34,872 nucleotides of DNA from Thermoactinomycetaceae bacterium. Its GTDB lineage: Bacteria; Bacillota; Bacilli; Thermoactinomycetales; Thermoactinomycetaceae. The stretch covers positions 1-34,872 of the forward strand of contig JANWJM010000050.1 of NCBI GenBank assembly GCA_025449475.1, given 5' to 3'. The stretch's first letter is position 1. The number at the start of each line of letters is the position of its first letter. The translations under genes and the position numbers were made by a program. The notes under the pieces were generated by a model that was not told the origin of the DNA, did not search any database, and worked only from the letters and a program-made list of their open reading frames with translations. Shown here one piece after another: positions 1-7,554 of this stretch.

Positions 1-499
1 GTTCATCAGGCAATTTCCCTTCTGCTTCACTCTGAAAAAACGCATCGGGGTATTGTGCGGTGGTAGAGCTTTTGGATGCTCCTCCACCCATCCCATTGGA
101 TATATCATGGATGGATAACGAGGTATGTGGAGGATGTGAGATCTCAGAGGCTGGTGGTTTTAGCTTGGTTGCATGGCTCTCTGCTTTGTAATTTTGCAAA
201 GTATGTTTAATATTCTCATACTCGGTATACTTGTTTCGGATCTCAGACAGTTCTGTCAAACATTCTCTGCATAAACGGCGTATTTCCACCAACTTCTCTT
301 CTTCTTCCTGTTCCGTCAATTCCTTGTGGGAGCTTGCTGTTCGAGCAGTGGATTTTAAGCGACGTTCAGATTGCCTGCGCATTCTTTCTTCCATTTCTTT
401 TTCAAGGTTTTCTACTTTTTCCGTTAAGGGCTCGAGTAATTTCTTGATTTCTTCCTCCAAAATAAGAAATCTAATTATTAAGTGTTGATACTCTGTCAT
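1..499 (-). CDS. Partial coiled-coil hypothetical protein (3' end off window)
   Basis: An open frame of 166 codons runs on the minus strand from an ATG at 499 to the left edge without a stop, so the ORF track missed it. The start has a good ribosome-binding site (GAGGGGCGGAG just upstream). The product begins MTEYQHLIIRFLILEEEIKK. Residues about 10-110 are rich in Glu, Lys and Arg with heptad-like spacing and look like a coiled coil; after that comes a Pro/Ser/His-rich, low-complexity stretch. I see no signal peptide or membrane segment and do not recognise the family. The plus-strand 85-aa ORF at 231-488 is its shadow. It lies downstream of yebC in the same direction but behind its own possible promoter. 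Function unknown. Confidence 0.65.
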   Translation of the reverse strand, partial: MTEYQHLIIRFLILEEEIKKLLEPLTEKVENLEKEMEERMRRQSERRLKSTARTASSHKELTEQEEEEKLVEIRRLCRECLTELSEIRNKYTEYENIKHTLQNYKAESHATKLKPPASEISHPPHTSLSIHDISNGMGGGASKSSTTAQYPDAFFQSEAEGKLPDE

Positions 500-534
500 C
501 GTTGACTCCGCCCCTCTTTTCATAACTTTCATAT

Positions 535-540
535 ATTATA
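535..540 (-). promoter_or_regulatory. Possible -10 box for the partial coiled-coil gene
   Basis: Read on the minus strand, a perfect TATAAT lies about 35 bases upstream of the ATG at 499. No good -35 box is seen at 17 bases. A small perfect stem (ATTTCG-TAG-CGAAAT, 545-559) lies just upstream and could be the end of the yebC transcript, although it lacks a clear T-run. Confidence 0.3.
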
Positions 541-580
541 CATGATTTCGTAGCGAAATAATAGAATTAAAAAGAAAAAG

Positions 581-1315
581 CTAACGATTATCTATATCAA
601 GATTGTGATAGACGCTTTGCACATCCTCGTGATCCTCCAACTGTTCCAACAATGTATACAGATTGGATAGATTCTCTTGATCCACTGCGATCTTCGTCGT
701 CGGACGGAAGGTAATTTCCGATGAAAGAAACGTCAGGCTCTCTGCTGCCAATGCGTCCTGCACCCGCTCCAACTCTTGGGGTTCTGTCATGATTGCAATC
801 GTTTTTCCTGTCTGTTCAAAATCTTCTGCACCGTGCTCCATAGCAAGTAATAAAATCTCTTCTTCATCGCCTGTAAGATGATCCGTATCTACTTCTAACA
901 CACCTTTCCGTTCAAACATCCAAGCCACACTTCCTGCCTCACTTAGATTTCCATCATACTTGGAAAACAGATGACGGAGGTCTGCTGCAGTTCGATTGCG
1001 ATTATCAGTGAGCGACTCAATCAAAATCGCCACTCCATGGGGTCCATACCCTTCATAGATCACTTCTTCATAATCTTGCCCACCATCTTCTCCTGCTGCT
1101 TTTTTGATCGCTCGCTCAATGTTTTCATTCGGCATATTCTCACTTTTCGCTTTTGCAATCGCTAACCGCAACCTTTGATTGTTCGCTGGATTGGGATCTC
1201 CCATTCGCGCAGCAACATAGATCTCACGAGCCAGCTTGTGAAATATCTTCCCCTTTCGTGCATCCTGCCTTCCTTTACGATGTTGGATATTCTTCCATTT
1301 GGAATGACCCGCCAC
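581..1315 (-). CDS. yebC: YebC/TACO1-family protein
   Basis: The 244-aa product has the family N-terminus MAGHSKWKNIQHRKGRQD and the ENIERAIKKAAG segment of the YebC/PmpR/TACO1 family, at the usual length. Members were first annotated as transcriptional regulators; later work on the family supports a role on the ribosome in relieving stalls at proline-rich sequences. The sequence alone does not decide between these. The start is a GTG at 1315 with GAGGTGA six bases upstream, which gives the conserved MAGHSKW. It is the last gene of an apparent operon, 11 bases after nadE. In B. subtilis the homologue (yrbC) lies near safA, and a SafA-like gene lies 3 kb upstream here. Confidence 0.95.
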   Translation of the reverse strand: MAGHSKWKNIQHRKGRQDARKGKIFHKLAREIYVAARMGDPNPANNQRLRLAIAKAKSENMPNENIERAIKKAAGEDGGQDYEEVIYEGYGPHGVAILIESLTDNRNRTAADLRHLFSKYDGNLSEAGSVAWMFERKGVLEVDTDHLTGDEEEILLLAMEHGAEDFEQTGKTIAIMTEPQELERVQDALAAESLTFLSSEITFRPTTKIAVDQENLSNLYTLLEQLEDHEDVQSVYHNLDIDNR

Positions 1316-1326
1316 TTTGGTTCACC

Positions 1327-2178
1327 TCAACCTTTCCAATCTCGTAAATATCGAAAGTCAATCCCCACTGTACGTGGATTCACTTTTATGATCATCGGCA
1401 TTGTTCGTTTAAACTGATTCCGAATGACTCTCCCCATCACTTGATCCATAAAACTGTCTTGAAAGGAGAGCTTTTGTAACTGTTCCCGCGTATATCGTCT
1501 ATCAATCCAAAAATATAAAAAACGATCAACATCGATATAACGAAAACCTAACTCTTTCTCATCTGTTTGATCTTCCCATAAATCGGCACTAGGAGGTTTT
1601 GTAATAATCTGTTCAGGTACGTTTAAATAAGCGGCTAACTGACGCACCTGTGTTTTCCATAGATCGCCCAATGGATTGATTGCTGAAGCTGTATCCCCAT
1701 ATTGCGTTCCATAACCCAATAATAATTCTGTTCGATTGCTTGTCCCAATCACCAAAGCTCGATAATCAGCCGATAAATCATATAATATACTCATACGCTC
1801 GCGCGCCATCTTATTCCCTCGGCGAAGCGGGCTCGCCCCTGGCATTGACTCAAAATAAGCATCAATTTGTGGGGTGATATCGATCGTCATCGACTCCACC
1901 CCAGTATCTTCGATGGCTAACTCTGCATCTGCTAAACTACTTGGACTACTCATACGATAAGGCATTCTTACCGCAATGACACGATCCTTCCCCAACGCCT
2001 TTACGGCTAAATAGAGAGAGAGTGCTGAATCGATGCCACCTGATAAGCCAAGGATGACGCGATCAAAACCTGCTTTTTCAACCTCTTCGCGCAATGTGCT
2101 TGTCAAGATCGTGGTAACCAGTCTCTCATCTAGGCGAAGATATGGTGCTTGTTCCAATAGCTCATCAATCACTTTCAA
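1327..2178 (-). CDS. nadE: NAD+ synthetase (ammonia-type, stand-alone synthetase domain)
   Basis: NAD synthetase adenylates nicotinic acid adenine dinucleotide and amidates it to NAD+, the last step of NAD synthesis. The 283-aa protein has the N-type PP-loop ATP motif LSGGIDSAL near residue 46 and later the segments GTSNRTELLLGYGTQYGD and KPPSADLW, which belong to the NadE family. It lacks the fused N-terminal glutaminase domain of the long form. The start is a TTG at 2178 inside the stop of the upstream gene (TTGA overlap), with GGAGGTGA six bases before it, so the two are probably translationally coupled. The upstream gene encodes a nitrilase-fold protein, suggesting a split version of the glutamine-dependent enzyme, but that partner lacks the catalytic Cys (see finding). 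Confidence 0.95.
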   Translation of the reverse strand: MKVIDELLEQAPYLRLDERLVTTILTSTLREEVEKAGFDRVILGLSGGIDSALSLYLAVKALGKDRVIAVRMPYRMSSPSSLADAELAIEDTGVESMTIDITPQIDAYFESMPGASPLRRGNKMARERMSILYDLSADYRALVIGTSNRTELLLGYGTQYGDTASAINPLGDLWKTQVRQLAAYLNVPEQIITKPPSADLWEDQTDEKELGFRYIDVDRFLYFWIDRRYTREQLQKLSFQDSFMDQVMGRVIRNQFKRTMPMIIKVNPRTVGIDFRYLRDWKG

Positions 2179-3032
2179 CGGTTTTCACCTCCATCGGTTT
2201 GCTTCTGTCGAATTCGCTGCAGTTCACGGATGGTGAGATTGATCTTTTCATCACGAAGCAATGGAGTTTGAAAGCGAGCCTGTCTCACCTGATCCATATC
2301 GAGATCCAGAATCATCAATTCTTCCTGAAATACGGGAGCTTCTGTTACAATTTCGCCAAAAGGATCCACGATAAAAGAGCCGCCATAAAAAGAAAAGTTA
2401 TCTTCACTGCCAACTCGATTGGCAAATAGAGAAAAGTTTCCATAACCCATCGCATGACTTGTCAATAGCGTTTTCCATTTCTGATGGGTTAATATTCCCT
2501 CTTTTGTGACACCATTCACGATGGAATTTGAGAGTACAATCGTCAGTTCAGCTCCATCCATCGCCAATAGATACGGGAGTGAGAAATGCCATGCATCTTC
2601 AGATATCAAAAGCCCCAATTGACCAAATCGCGTTGAAAAACTTCGTACCGATTTTCCTGTTCCAAAATAACGTGTTTCATGAAACGTTCCGTATGTAGAA
2701 AGGTAGACCTTTCGATGTAGATGGGTCAATCGCCGATGACTCGCGTAAACAGCAGAGTTATAGAAATAATGATCAGAGGAATGTTCCACAAAACCAAAAA
2801 CCACATCGATCCCATCCGCTTGTTGGATCAGCATTTGAATTTCCGCACTCGTTAATCGTCTTGCGACATCAAACGTGATATCGAAAAGATGGTATCCGGT
2901 TACACTTAATTCGGGAAAAACCAAGAGATCGACTTGTTTCTCTTTGGCTTTGTTTATTAATTTTAAATGATTTTCTATATTTTGCTCCAACCGCCCCAGT
3001 TGTGGTCGCATTTGTGCAATTCCTATTCTCAT
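2175..3032 (-). CDS. Carbon-nitrogen hydrolase (nitrilase fold), catalytic Cys replaced by Ser
   Basis: The 285-aa product has the nitrilase-superfamily layout: the Glu motif FPELSVTGY (Glu41), the Lys motif HRKVYLSTYG (Lys108), and the nucleophile elbow. In relatives the elbow reads like ICEDAW, but here it is LLISEDAW, so the expected catalytic Cys is Ser144 (codon TCT). The overall fold otherwise looks intact. It overlaps nadE by four bases, and in long-form NAD synthetases this same domain is the glutaminase that supplies ammonia, so a role as a NadE partner is the best contextual guess. With Ser it may be inactive, regulatory or catalytically altered. The start is an ATG at 3032 behind GGGAGG. 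It is the first gene of the operon and follows a sigma-A-like promoter. Confidence 0.85.
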   Translation of the reverse strand: MRIGIAQMRPQLGRLEQNIENHLKLINKAKEKQVDLLVFPELSVTGYHLFDITFDVARRLTSAEIQMLIQQADGIDVVFGFVEHSSDHYFYNSAVYASHRRLTHLHRKVYLSTYGTFHETRYFGTGKSVRSFSTRFGQLGLLISEDAWHFSLPYLLAMDGAELTIVLSNSIVNGVTKEGILTHQKWKTLLTSHAMGYGNFSLFANRVGSEDNFSFYGGSFIVDPFGEIVTEAPVFQEELMILDLDMDQVRQARFQTPLLRDEKINLTIRELQRIRQKQTDGGENR

Positions 3033-3073
3033 CTTTCTAGCCTCCCAATGTGATGAAGCCGCTTTCCCGTCTT

Positions 3074-3102
3074 ATCATAACATAAGCCCTTTCAACTACC
3101 AA
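3074..3102 (-). promoter_or_regulatory. Sigma-A-like promoter of the CN hydrolase-nadE-yebC operon
   Basis: On the minus strand TTGGTA and TATGAT are separated by exactly 17 bases (4/6 and 5/6 matches to consensus), about 40 bases upstream of the ATG at 3032. The -35 box lies just beyond the stop codon of the upstream CotS-like gene. Confidence 0.5.
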
Positions 3103-3105
3103 GGG

Positions 3106-4035
3106 TTAGGAATTCGGGGACAGTTGGCTTTGTAACCGGTTGACTGCTAACCTTTCCAAATAAGGGAAAGAGGATGAGAATGAATAGCCGGGCTTATTCA
3201 TGACCAAACCGATGGATTCCCTCATAAATTCATTTGGGAAACCAATCAATATTTTCAACATCTCTTTTTCAAGGTCATTCAACGGTCGAATCGATTCATA
3301 ACTTGTCAGCAGTCGCTGAAAGAGTTCATCATTGAGGGAATGTTCCGCCATAATTCGTGTAAACATTTGCCAAATATCGCCCAATTGACTATCATATTCC
3401 GCTAGATCAAAATCGATCAACCAGATCTTTTGCTTTTTGTCGATCAACCAATTATGGTTAGCCAGATCGCGATGAGCTAATCGATGATGTTGTCGTTCCC
3501 AATGGACATACTCTCTAAGTGGAAGCTGTTGCAATTGATCCCATACTCGATACCCATCCAGATAAAATTGAGGACCATATCGAGCGAGGAATCGCCCTAG
3601 CGTTCCGGGGATCTGTTCGACTCTCTTCATCAGTCGATAAAACTGTTTTAATCGATGATACAGACGATCATAAAAGAGAAACGCCACCGCTGGTTTGGGC
3701 GGCGTTTGTAAATGTTGACCAACTTGATGAAAAGAGGCAAGCTGTTTAACCAATCTTACCGCTTGATCCAGATTGCGATATGTTCCTACCTTCCCTTCAA
3801 TCCAAGATGTAATCACGATCTCCTGACCATCCGTGTAAAAGGAAGGCATGGAGCAAAATCCCCGATTACGCAATTCACGATCAACGGAAGCCCACCATGT
3901 CAGGTGTGTTGCAGATTTTATCTTTTTGAGCATCCATTTTTTATGATCAACCGTAGATATGAGCCAATGCTTGTGATAAGAAATCATTTTTTTCACTTTT
4001 GTCCGAAGCAACCATTCAATCTTCTTTTTATCCAT
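3106..4035 (-). CDS. CotS-family spore coat protein (kinase-like fold)
   Basis: The 309-aa product resembles the CotS/YutH/YsxE group of spore coat proteins, which have an aminoglycoside-phosphotransferase/choline-kinase fold. The Brenner-like motif is present (LAHRDLANHNWLID), as is the metal-binding segment WLIDFDLA, so kinase chemistry is at least possible. The ORF opens at 4059, but the ATG at 4035 (MDKKKIEW) is preferred because GAGGGG lies just before it, whereas the upstream ATG has no proper ribosome-binding site. It follows the SafA-like gene after 20 bases and shares its operon; an analogous LysM-plus-kinase pair (spoVID-ysxE) lies at the other end of the window. Expected in the mother cell during coat assembly. 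The family is clear, the exact orthologue is not. Confidence 0.8.
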   Translation of the reverse strand: MDKKKIEWLLRTKVKKMISYHKHWLISTVDHKKWMLKKIKSATHLTWWASVDRELRNRGFCSMPSFYTDGQEIVITSWIEGKVGTYRNLDQAVRLVKQLASFHQVGQHLQTPPKPAVAFLFYDRLYHRLKQFYRLMKRVEQIPGTLGRFLARYGPQFYLDGYRVWDQLQQLPLREYVHWERQHHRLAHRDLANHNWLIDKKQKIWLIDFDLAEYDSQLGDIWQMFTRIMAEHSLNDELFQRLLTSYESIRPLNDLEKEMLKILIGFPNEFMRESIGLVMNKPGYSFSSSFPYLERLAVNRLQSQLSPNS

Positions 4036-4055
4036 TTGACTCCCCTCGCGATTGA

Positions 4056-4670
4056 TCATCCTTCAACCGAGGAACTTTCTTTTTCAGCCCAATATTGATT
4101 CCATTTTGATTTGGAGATTGATTCGTTATAATAAGAGGATGACGCATATGATAACTGAAATTCACTTTCATCAATTTCTCGATTATATGGCATATATGCG
4201 TATGGATCATAATAATACGGCATCATGGGAACTGCGCTCAAATGTCCCATATTGCAACACGGATTGGGTGGCATCATGTAATACGAATACTCCCAATAAG
4301 CAGGTGGCAAGGATGGATAGGGCGGCATCATCGATGGATATGGAACATGTTCCGAAATATAAGATTCAGCTTGCATCGGGGGATCGAAAACATTCTCTGT
4401 TCGATATGATGACTCGATTGCAGAGGAAGATTCGTGCGATTGGATGGGCTCATCATTGCTATCTTGATCATCGTCCCTTGGATGATCGTTCTTCGCTGTC
4501 TCCTTGGTGAGAGGGATTTTTCCTGATGGGATAAAAATTTTACTCCCTTGCTTTAACGGTTGATCTTTTTCTATATTCGGATTTGCTTCTAGGATCCGAT
4601 CTTCCGAAAGATCATATTTTTTGGCTAATTCATCGAGGGAATCCCCGGATTGCACAATATGAATTTTCAT
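4056..4670 (-). CDS. safA: SafA-like spore coat assembly protein (LysM, Tyr/Pro/Met-rich)
   Basis: The 204-aa product starts MKIHIVQSGDSLDELAKKYD, a LysM domain covering residues 1-49 that closely matches the start of B. subtilis SafA. LysM domains bind peptidoglycan; SafA directs inner coat assembly at the cortex-coat border. A charged acidic linker follows, then a low-complexity C-terminal half rich in Tyr, Pro and Met with a Cys-Cys pair, typical of cross-linked coat proteins. The start chosen is the ATG at 4670, behind GGAGGAGG; the ORF extends to 4712 without a better site. It is shorter than B. subtilis SafA (387 aa), so the orthology rests on the LysM domain and on neighbouring genes. 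Confidence 0.7.
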   Translation of the reverse strand: MKIHIVQSGDSLDELAKKYDLSEDRILEANPNIEKDQPLKQGSKIFIPSGKIPLTKETAKNDHPRDDDQDSNDEPIQSHESSSAIESSYRTENVFDPPMQAESYISEHVPYPSMMPPYPSLPPAYWEYSYYMMPPNPCCNMGHLSAVPMMPYYYDPYAYMPYNREIDESEFQLSYASSSYYNESISKSKWNQYWAEKESSSVEG

Positions 4671-4700
4671 CAGTAGACCTCCTCCATTATCTTCTTCTTC

Positions 4701-4728
4701 TATCCTATGCACTTTTGGGCGCTATGTT
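4701..4728 (-). promoter_or_regulatory. Possible mother-cell (sigma-K/sigma-E type) promoter of the safA-like gene
   Basis: On the minus strand, CATAGGATA matches the sigma-K -10 pattern CATAnnnTA, and an AACA lies at about the right distance for the sigma-K -35 element. It is also within reach of a loose sigma-E reading. It lies about 30 bases upstream of the ATG at 4670. This is a pattern match only. Confidence 0.35.
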
Positions 4729-4812
4729 TCTTCACAAAAACGTCATGATCCGATTTTCGAACCGTTGTTTACAATGGAGGAAAAACAACATTTTTGTAAA
4801 AAAGGTGGTTTT

Positions 4813-5619
4813 ATGCATAAACAGAAATGGATGAGTGTGATGATCCAAATCACTGCGCTTCTTTCTTTTCTCATACTTGCCGCCGGCTTTGTCCTGAGTA
4901 TCCAAGATATCTTATCTCCCCCAACAACAAACGCACTCACCAAAAAAGAAGAAATTCCTCCCCCAATCAAAAAAGAAAACGGATTCATCGTCGGGCTAGG
5001 GGATTCATTGACCCGAGGAATTGGCGATGAAAAAGGGCTCGGATATATTGGAATTGTCCGCGCTCAGTTACAGAAAAAGACTCCAAACTCCACGATTCAA
5101 TTCACCAACTTGGCAATCAATGGTCAAACATCGAGCGAGTTGGTTGATCAGTTAAAGCAACATCATGTTCAACATCTGATCAAGCAAGCGAGATGGATTC
5201 CCATTACCATTGGTGGGAACGATTTACGAGTCAGTGCAAAAGATATTCAAAAAATCGATCTAAAACTCGCTGAAAGAAATCGAATACGCTTTGAGAAAAA
5301 TCTCGAGCAAATTTTAGCAACCATACGTACCCATAATCCACAAGCACCTGTTTTTCTGTTTTCACTGTATAACCCTTATGGAGATCTAGCGGACAAAGAG
5401 CTAACGTCAAGCGTTGTTTTGGAGTGGAATGAAACCCTTCAAGCGGTGGGACAGAAATATCCCAATGTTGTCATCGTCCCCATTTTTGATCTCTTCCAAT
5501 TGCAACCGAGTAAATATCTATCATCTGATCACCTCCATCCCAATCATGAAGGTTATCAACGAATGGCGATGAGATTGCTGCAAGTGATCGAGGATACTTC
5601 GAAAGGGAGGGAACAATAG
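4813..5619 (+). CDS. Secreted/membrane-anchored SGNH (GDSL) esterase
   Basis: The 268-aa product belongs to the SGNH hydrolase superfamily. The four blocks are visible: GLGDSLTRG (Ser nucleophile), AINGQTS (Gly), TIGGNDLR (Asn) and SSDHLHPNHEGY (Asp and His). It resembles B. subtilis YpmR. Residues about 9-30 form one hydrophobic segment, a signal anchor or uncleaved signal peptide, so the catalytic domain should lie outside the membrane. Substrate unknown. The ORF opens at 4765, but the ATG at 4813 (MHKQKW) has AAGGTGG five bases upstream and is preferred. The ABC transporter genes follow directly (3-base gap), so esterase and exporter are probably co-transcribed. A TACAAT at 4770 could be a -10 box, without a convincing -35. 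Confidence 0.85.
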   Translation: MHKQKWMSVMIQITALLSFLILAAGFVLSIQDILSPPTTNALTKKEEIPPPIKKENGFIVGLGDSLTRGIGDEKGLGYIGIVRAQLQKKTPNSTIQFTNLAINGQTSSELVDQLKQHHVQHLIKQARWIPITIGGNDLRVSAKDIQKIDLKLAERNRIRFEKNLEQILATIRTHNPQAPVFLFSLYNPYGDLADKELTSSVVLEWNETLQAVGQKYPNVVIVPIFDLFQLQPSKYLSSDHLHPNHEGYQRMAMRLLQVIEDTSKGREQ

Positions 5620-5622
5620 AAG

Positions 5623-6552
5623 ATGAAGCAAGGAAACGCGGTACTTTCTGTTGATAAACTGAGTAAAACCATTGGTAAACGGAAAGTCGTGGACAATGTT
5701 TCATTTCACATTGATCAAGGAGAAATTTTTGGATTTCTCGGACCCAATGGTGCCGGAAAAACCACGACGATTCGCATGCTGGTGGGTCTAATCCGACCGA
5801 CAAGTGGTCAGATTCGAATTGGTGGGTATGATTTACAAAGCCAGTATTTGCAAGCCATTCGACAAGTGGGGTGTATCGTTGAAAATCCTGAATGTTATCC
5901 TTATTTAACAGGGAGGGAAAATTTAGAACTCTTCACGCGTATGGTGGATACCATCCCCACCGAACGCATCGATGAAGTGATTGAATTTGTAGAACTGGAT
6001 CAACGAATTGACGATCCCGTGAAAACCTATTCACTGGGGATGAAACAACGTTTGGGAATTGCGCAAGCTTTACTGGGTAATCCGCAACTACTCATTCTTG
6101 ATGAACCCACAAATGGACTTGATCCAGCAGGGATTCGTGAGTTACGTTCGTTTATTCGCAAATTGGCCGATGAGAAAGGAATCAGTGTTTTTATTTCCAG
6201 TCATATTCTCCATGAAATTCAATTATTATGTGATCGTGTCGCCATTATTCATGAAGGAAGAGTTCTGACGACCGAGCGGGTGAAGCAATTGGTCAATCGT
6301 CCGACCTTCGTGGAATGGCACCTTGATCCCATTGAAAAAGGAAAGGATGTGTTTGAGCAACTTTCTTACATATCCCACCTGGATATTCAAGCTGATCAAG
6401 GAAAGGTTCTCGTCCAGATGCCCCCCGATAAGATCGCAGCGACCAATCAACATTTGGTTGAGAATCAGATTCAAATCATGAGAATCCATCCCCACCAGAT
6501 GACGCTGGAAGATATCTTTTTACAAATCACTGGAAGTGATACCATTGTCTAA
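5623..6552 (+). CDS. ABC transporter ATP-binding protein (BcrA/DrrA type)
   Basis: The 309-aa ATPase has Walker A GPNGAGKTT, a signature region YSLGMKQRLGIA, Walker B LLILDEPTNGLDP and the switch His in SSHILHE. The roughly 80-aa C-terminal extension after the ATPase core is typical of BcrA/DrrA-like subunits of ABC-2 exporters (drug, antibiotic or lipid export). It has no membrane segments and should work with the permease that overlaps its end. The ATG at 5623 has GGGAGG about 11 bases upstream. The family does not fix the substrate; BcrA-type systems often give resistance to peptide antibiotics such as bacitracin, but nothing here proves that. Confidence 0.92.
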   Translation: MKQGNAVLSVDKLSKTIGKRKVVDNVSFHIDQGEIFGFLGPNGAGKTTTIRMLVGLIRPTSGQIRIGGYDLQSQYLQAIRQVGCIVENPECYPYLTGRENLELFTRMVDTIPTERIDEVIEFVELDQRIDDPVKTYSLGMKQRLGIAQALLGNPQLLILDEPTNGLDPAGIRELRSFIRKLADEKGISVFISSHILHEIQLLCDRVAIIHEGRVLTTERVKQLVNRPTFVEWHLDPIEKGKDVFEQLSYISHLDIQADQGKVLVQMPPDKIAATNQHLVENQIQIMRIHPHQMTLEDIFLQITGSDTIV

Positions 6553-7528
6553 CCTCATCTATAATGAAATGATCAAAATGATTCGCAAAAAGCGTTTGCT
6601 TGTGATTACATTGATCTTGATTGTTCTGATCCCGATCTTCACCTATGCTCAATATAAGATGTTGCAAAATACGATTAAAAATGTCGGCAGCTCCAATTGG
6701 AGAACAATTTTACAACAACAAATCGTTGACCAACAAAATCGCTTGGCCTCCAGTCGAGTGCCGGAAGAATACAAACACCTGATTAAATTGAATATTCAGC
6801 AACGACAATATTACTTGGATCATAACATTAATCCCAATGCCCCAGGAGCTCCTACCTTTGTTCGCGGATTTGTTGAGCAAGGGATTTCACTATTTCTTCC
6901 CTTACTAGTTATTATCCTGGCTGCAGATATTGTCTCATCTGAGCATTCCTTAGGAACCATTAAGTTGCTACTTACCCGTCCAGTACCACGATGGAAAATT
7001 TTACTTAGTAAATATATCGCGCTTCTATTAAACATCTCGTTTGTCATGATCCTTACGATTCTGTTGTGCTATCTAATCTCAGGCATTATCTTTGGTTACA
7101 AAGGCTGGACATTCCCCGTGATTAGCGGATTTCAAAGCAAAGGAGAAGAACTGATTACCGATTATGTCCATGTTCTTCCACAATGGAAGTACATTTTAAT
7201 GGCATATGGTCTTGCTTGGTTTATCTGTATCGTAATAGGTACCCTATCCTTTATGGTTTCCGTATTGATGAAAAATACCGCTTCAAGCATGGGAGTGATG
7301 CTGGCAGCTCTGATCTCAGGAAATCTGCTCGAACAAGTGGCACATAGTTGGCCAGCACTGAAATATAGCGCCTTCACCCACTTGCGTCTCACCGATTATT
7401 TGGCTGGGAACACATCTTTGATTCCAGGAATGTCCCTCCCCTTTTCTTTAACCGTACTCAGTGCATGGGCGATTGTCTCGCTCGTGATTGCTTTTGCAAC
7501 ATTTACGCGTCAGGATGTGCTGACCTAA
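6545..7528 (+). CDS. ABC-2 type transporter permease
   Basis: The 327-aa protein has one N-terminal hydrophobic segment (residues about 18-36), a long extracytoplasmic loop, and about five further membrane segments in the C-terminal two thirds. The segment SSEHSLGTIKLLLTRPVPR is characteristic of ABC-2 permeases. The ORF can open at a GTG at 6536, but the TTG at 6545 is preferred because TGGAAGTGAT, a near-consensus ribosome-binding site, ends just before it. Either way it overlaps the ATPase gene, showing tight coupling. It is the last gene of the plus-strand esterase-ATPase-permease unit and ends at a strong hairpin shared with the convergent ilvE gene. Confidence 0.88.
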   Translation: MSNLIYNEMIKMIRKKRLLVITLILIVLIPIFTYAQYKMLQNTIKNVGSSNWRTILQQQIVDQQNRLASSRVPEEYKHLIKLNIQQRQYYLDHNINPNAPGAPTFVRGFVEQGISLFLPLLVIILAADIVSSEHSLGTIKLLLTRPVPRWKILLSKYIALLLNISFVMILTILLCYLISGIIFGYKGWTFPVISGFQSKGEELITDYVHVLPQWKYILMAYGLAWFICIVIGTLSFMVSVLMKNTASSMGVMLAALISGNLLEQVAHSWPALKYSAFTHLRLTDYLAGNTSLIPGMSLPFSLTVLSAWAIVSLVIAFATFTRQDVLT

Positions 7529-7554
7529 AAAGCGAGCCACACGGCTCGCTTTTA
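7527..7554. terminator. Bidirectional rho-independent terminator
   Basis: AGCGAGCC-ACAC-GGCTCGCT forms a perfect 8-bp GC-rich stem, flanked by AAAA on the left and TTTT on the right, so it serves both directions. It separates the plus-strand ABC permease from the convergent ilvE gene, whose stop codon lies within the T-run. Confidence 0.9.

Noticed and set aside
231-488. Plus-strand 85-aa ORF
   Set aside because: It is antisense to the partial coiled-coil gene, is Ser/Phe-rich as expected of a reverse-strand shadow, and has no supporting context.
4052-4510. Plus-strand 152-aa ORF opposite the SafA-like gene
   Set aside because: The minus strand has the LysM motif, a strong ribosome-binding site and synteny; this frame has no recognisable domain.
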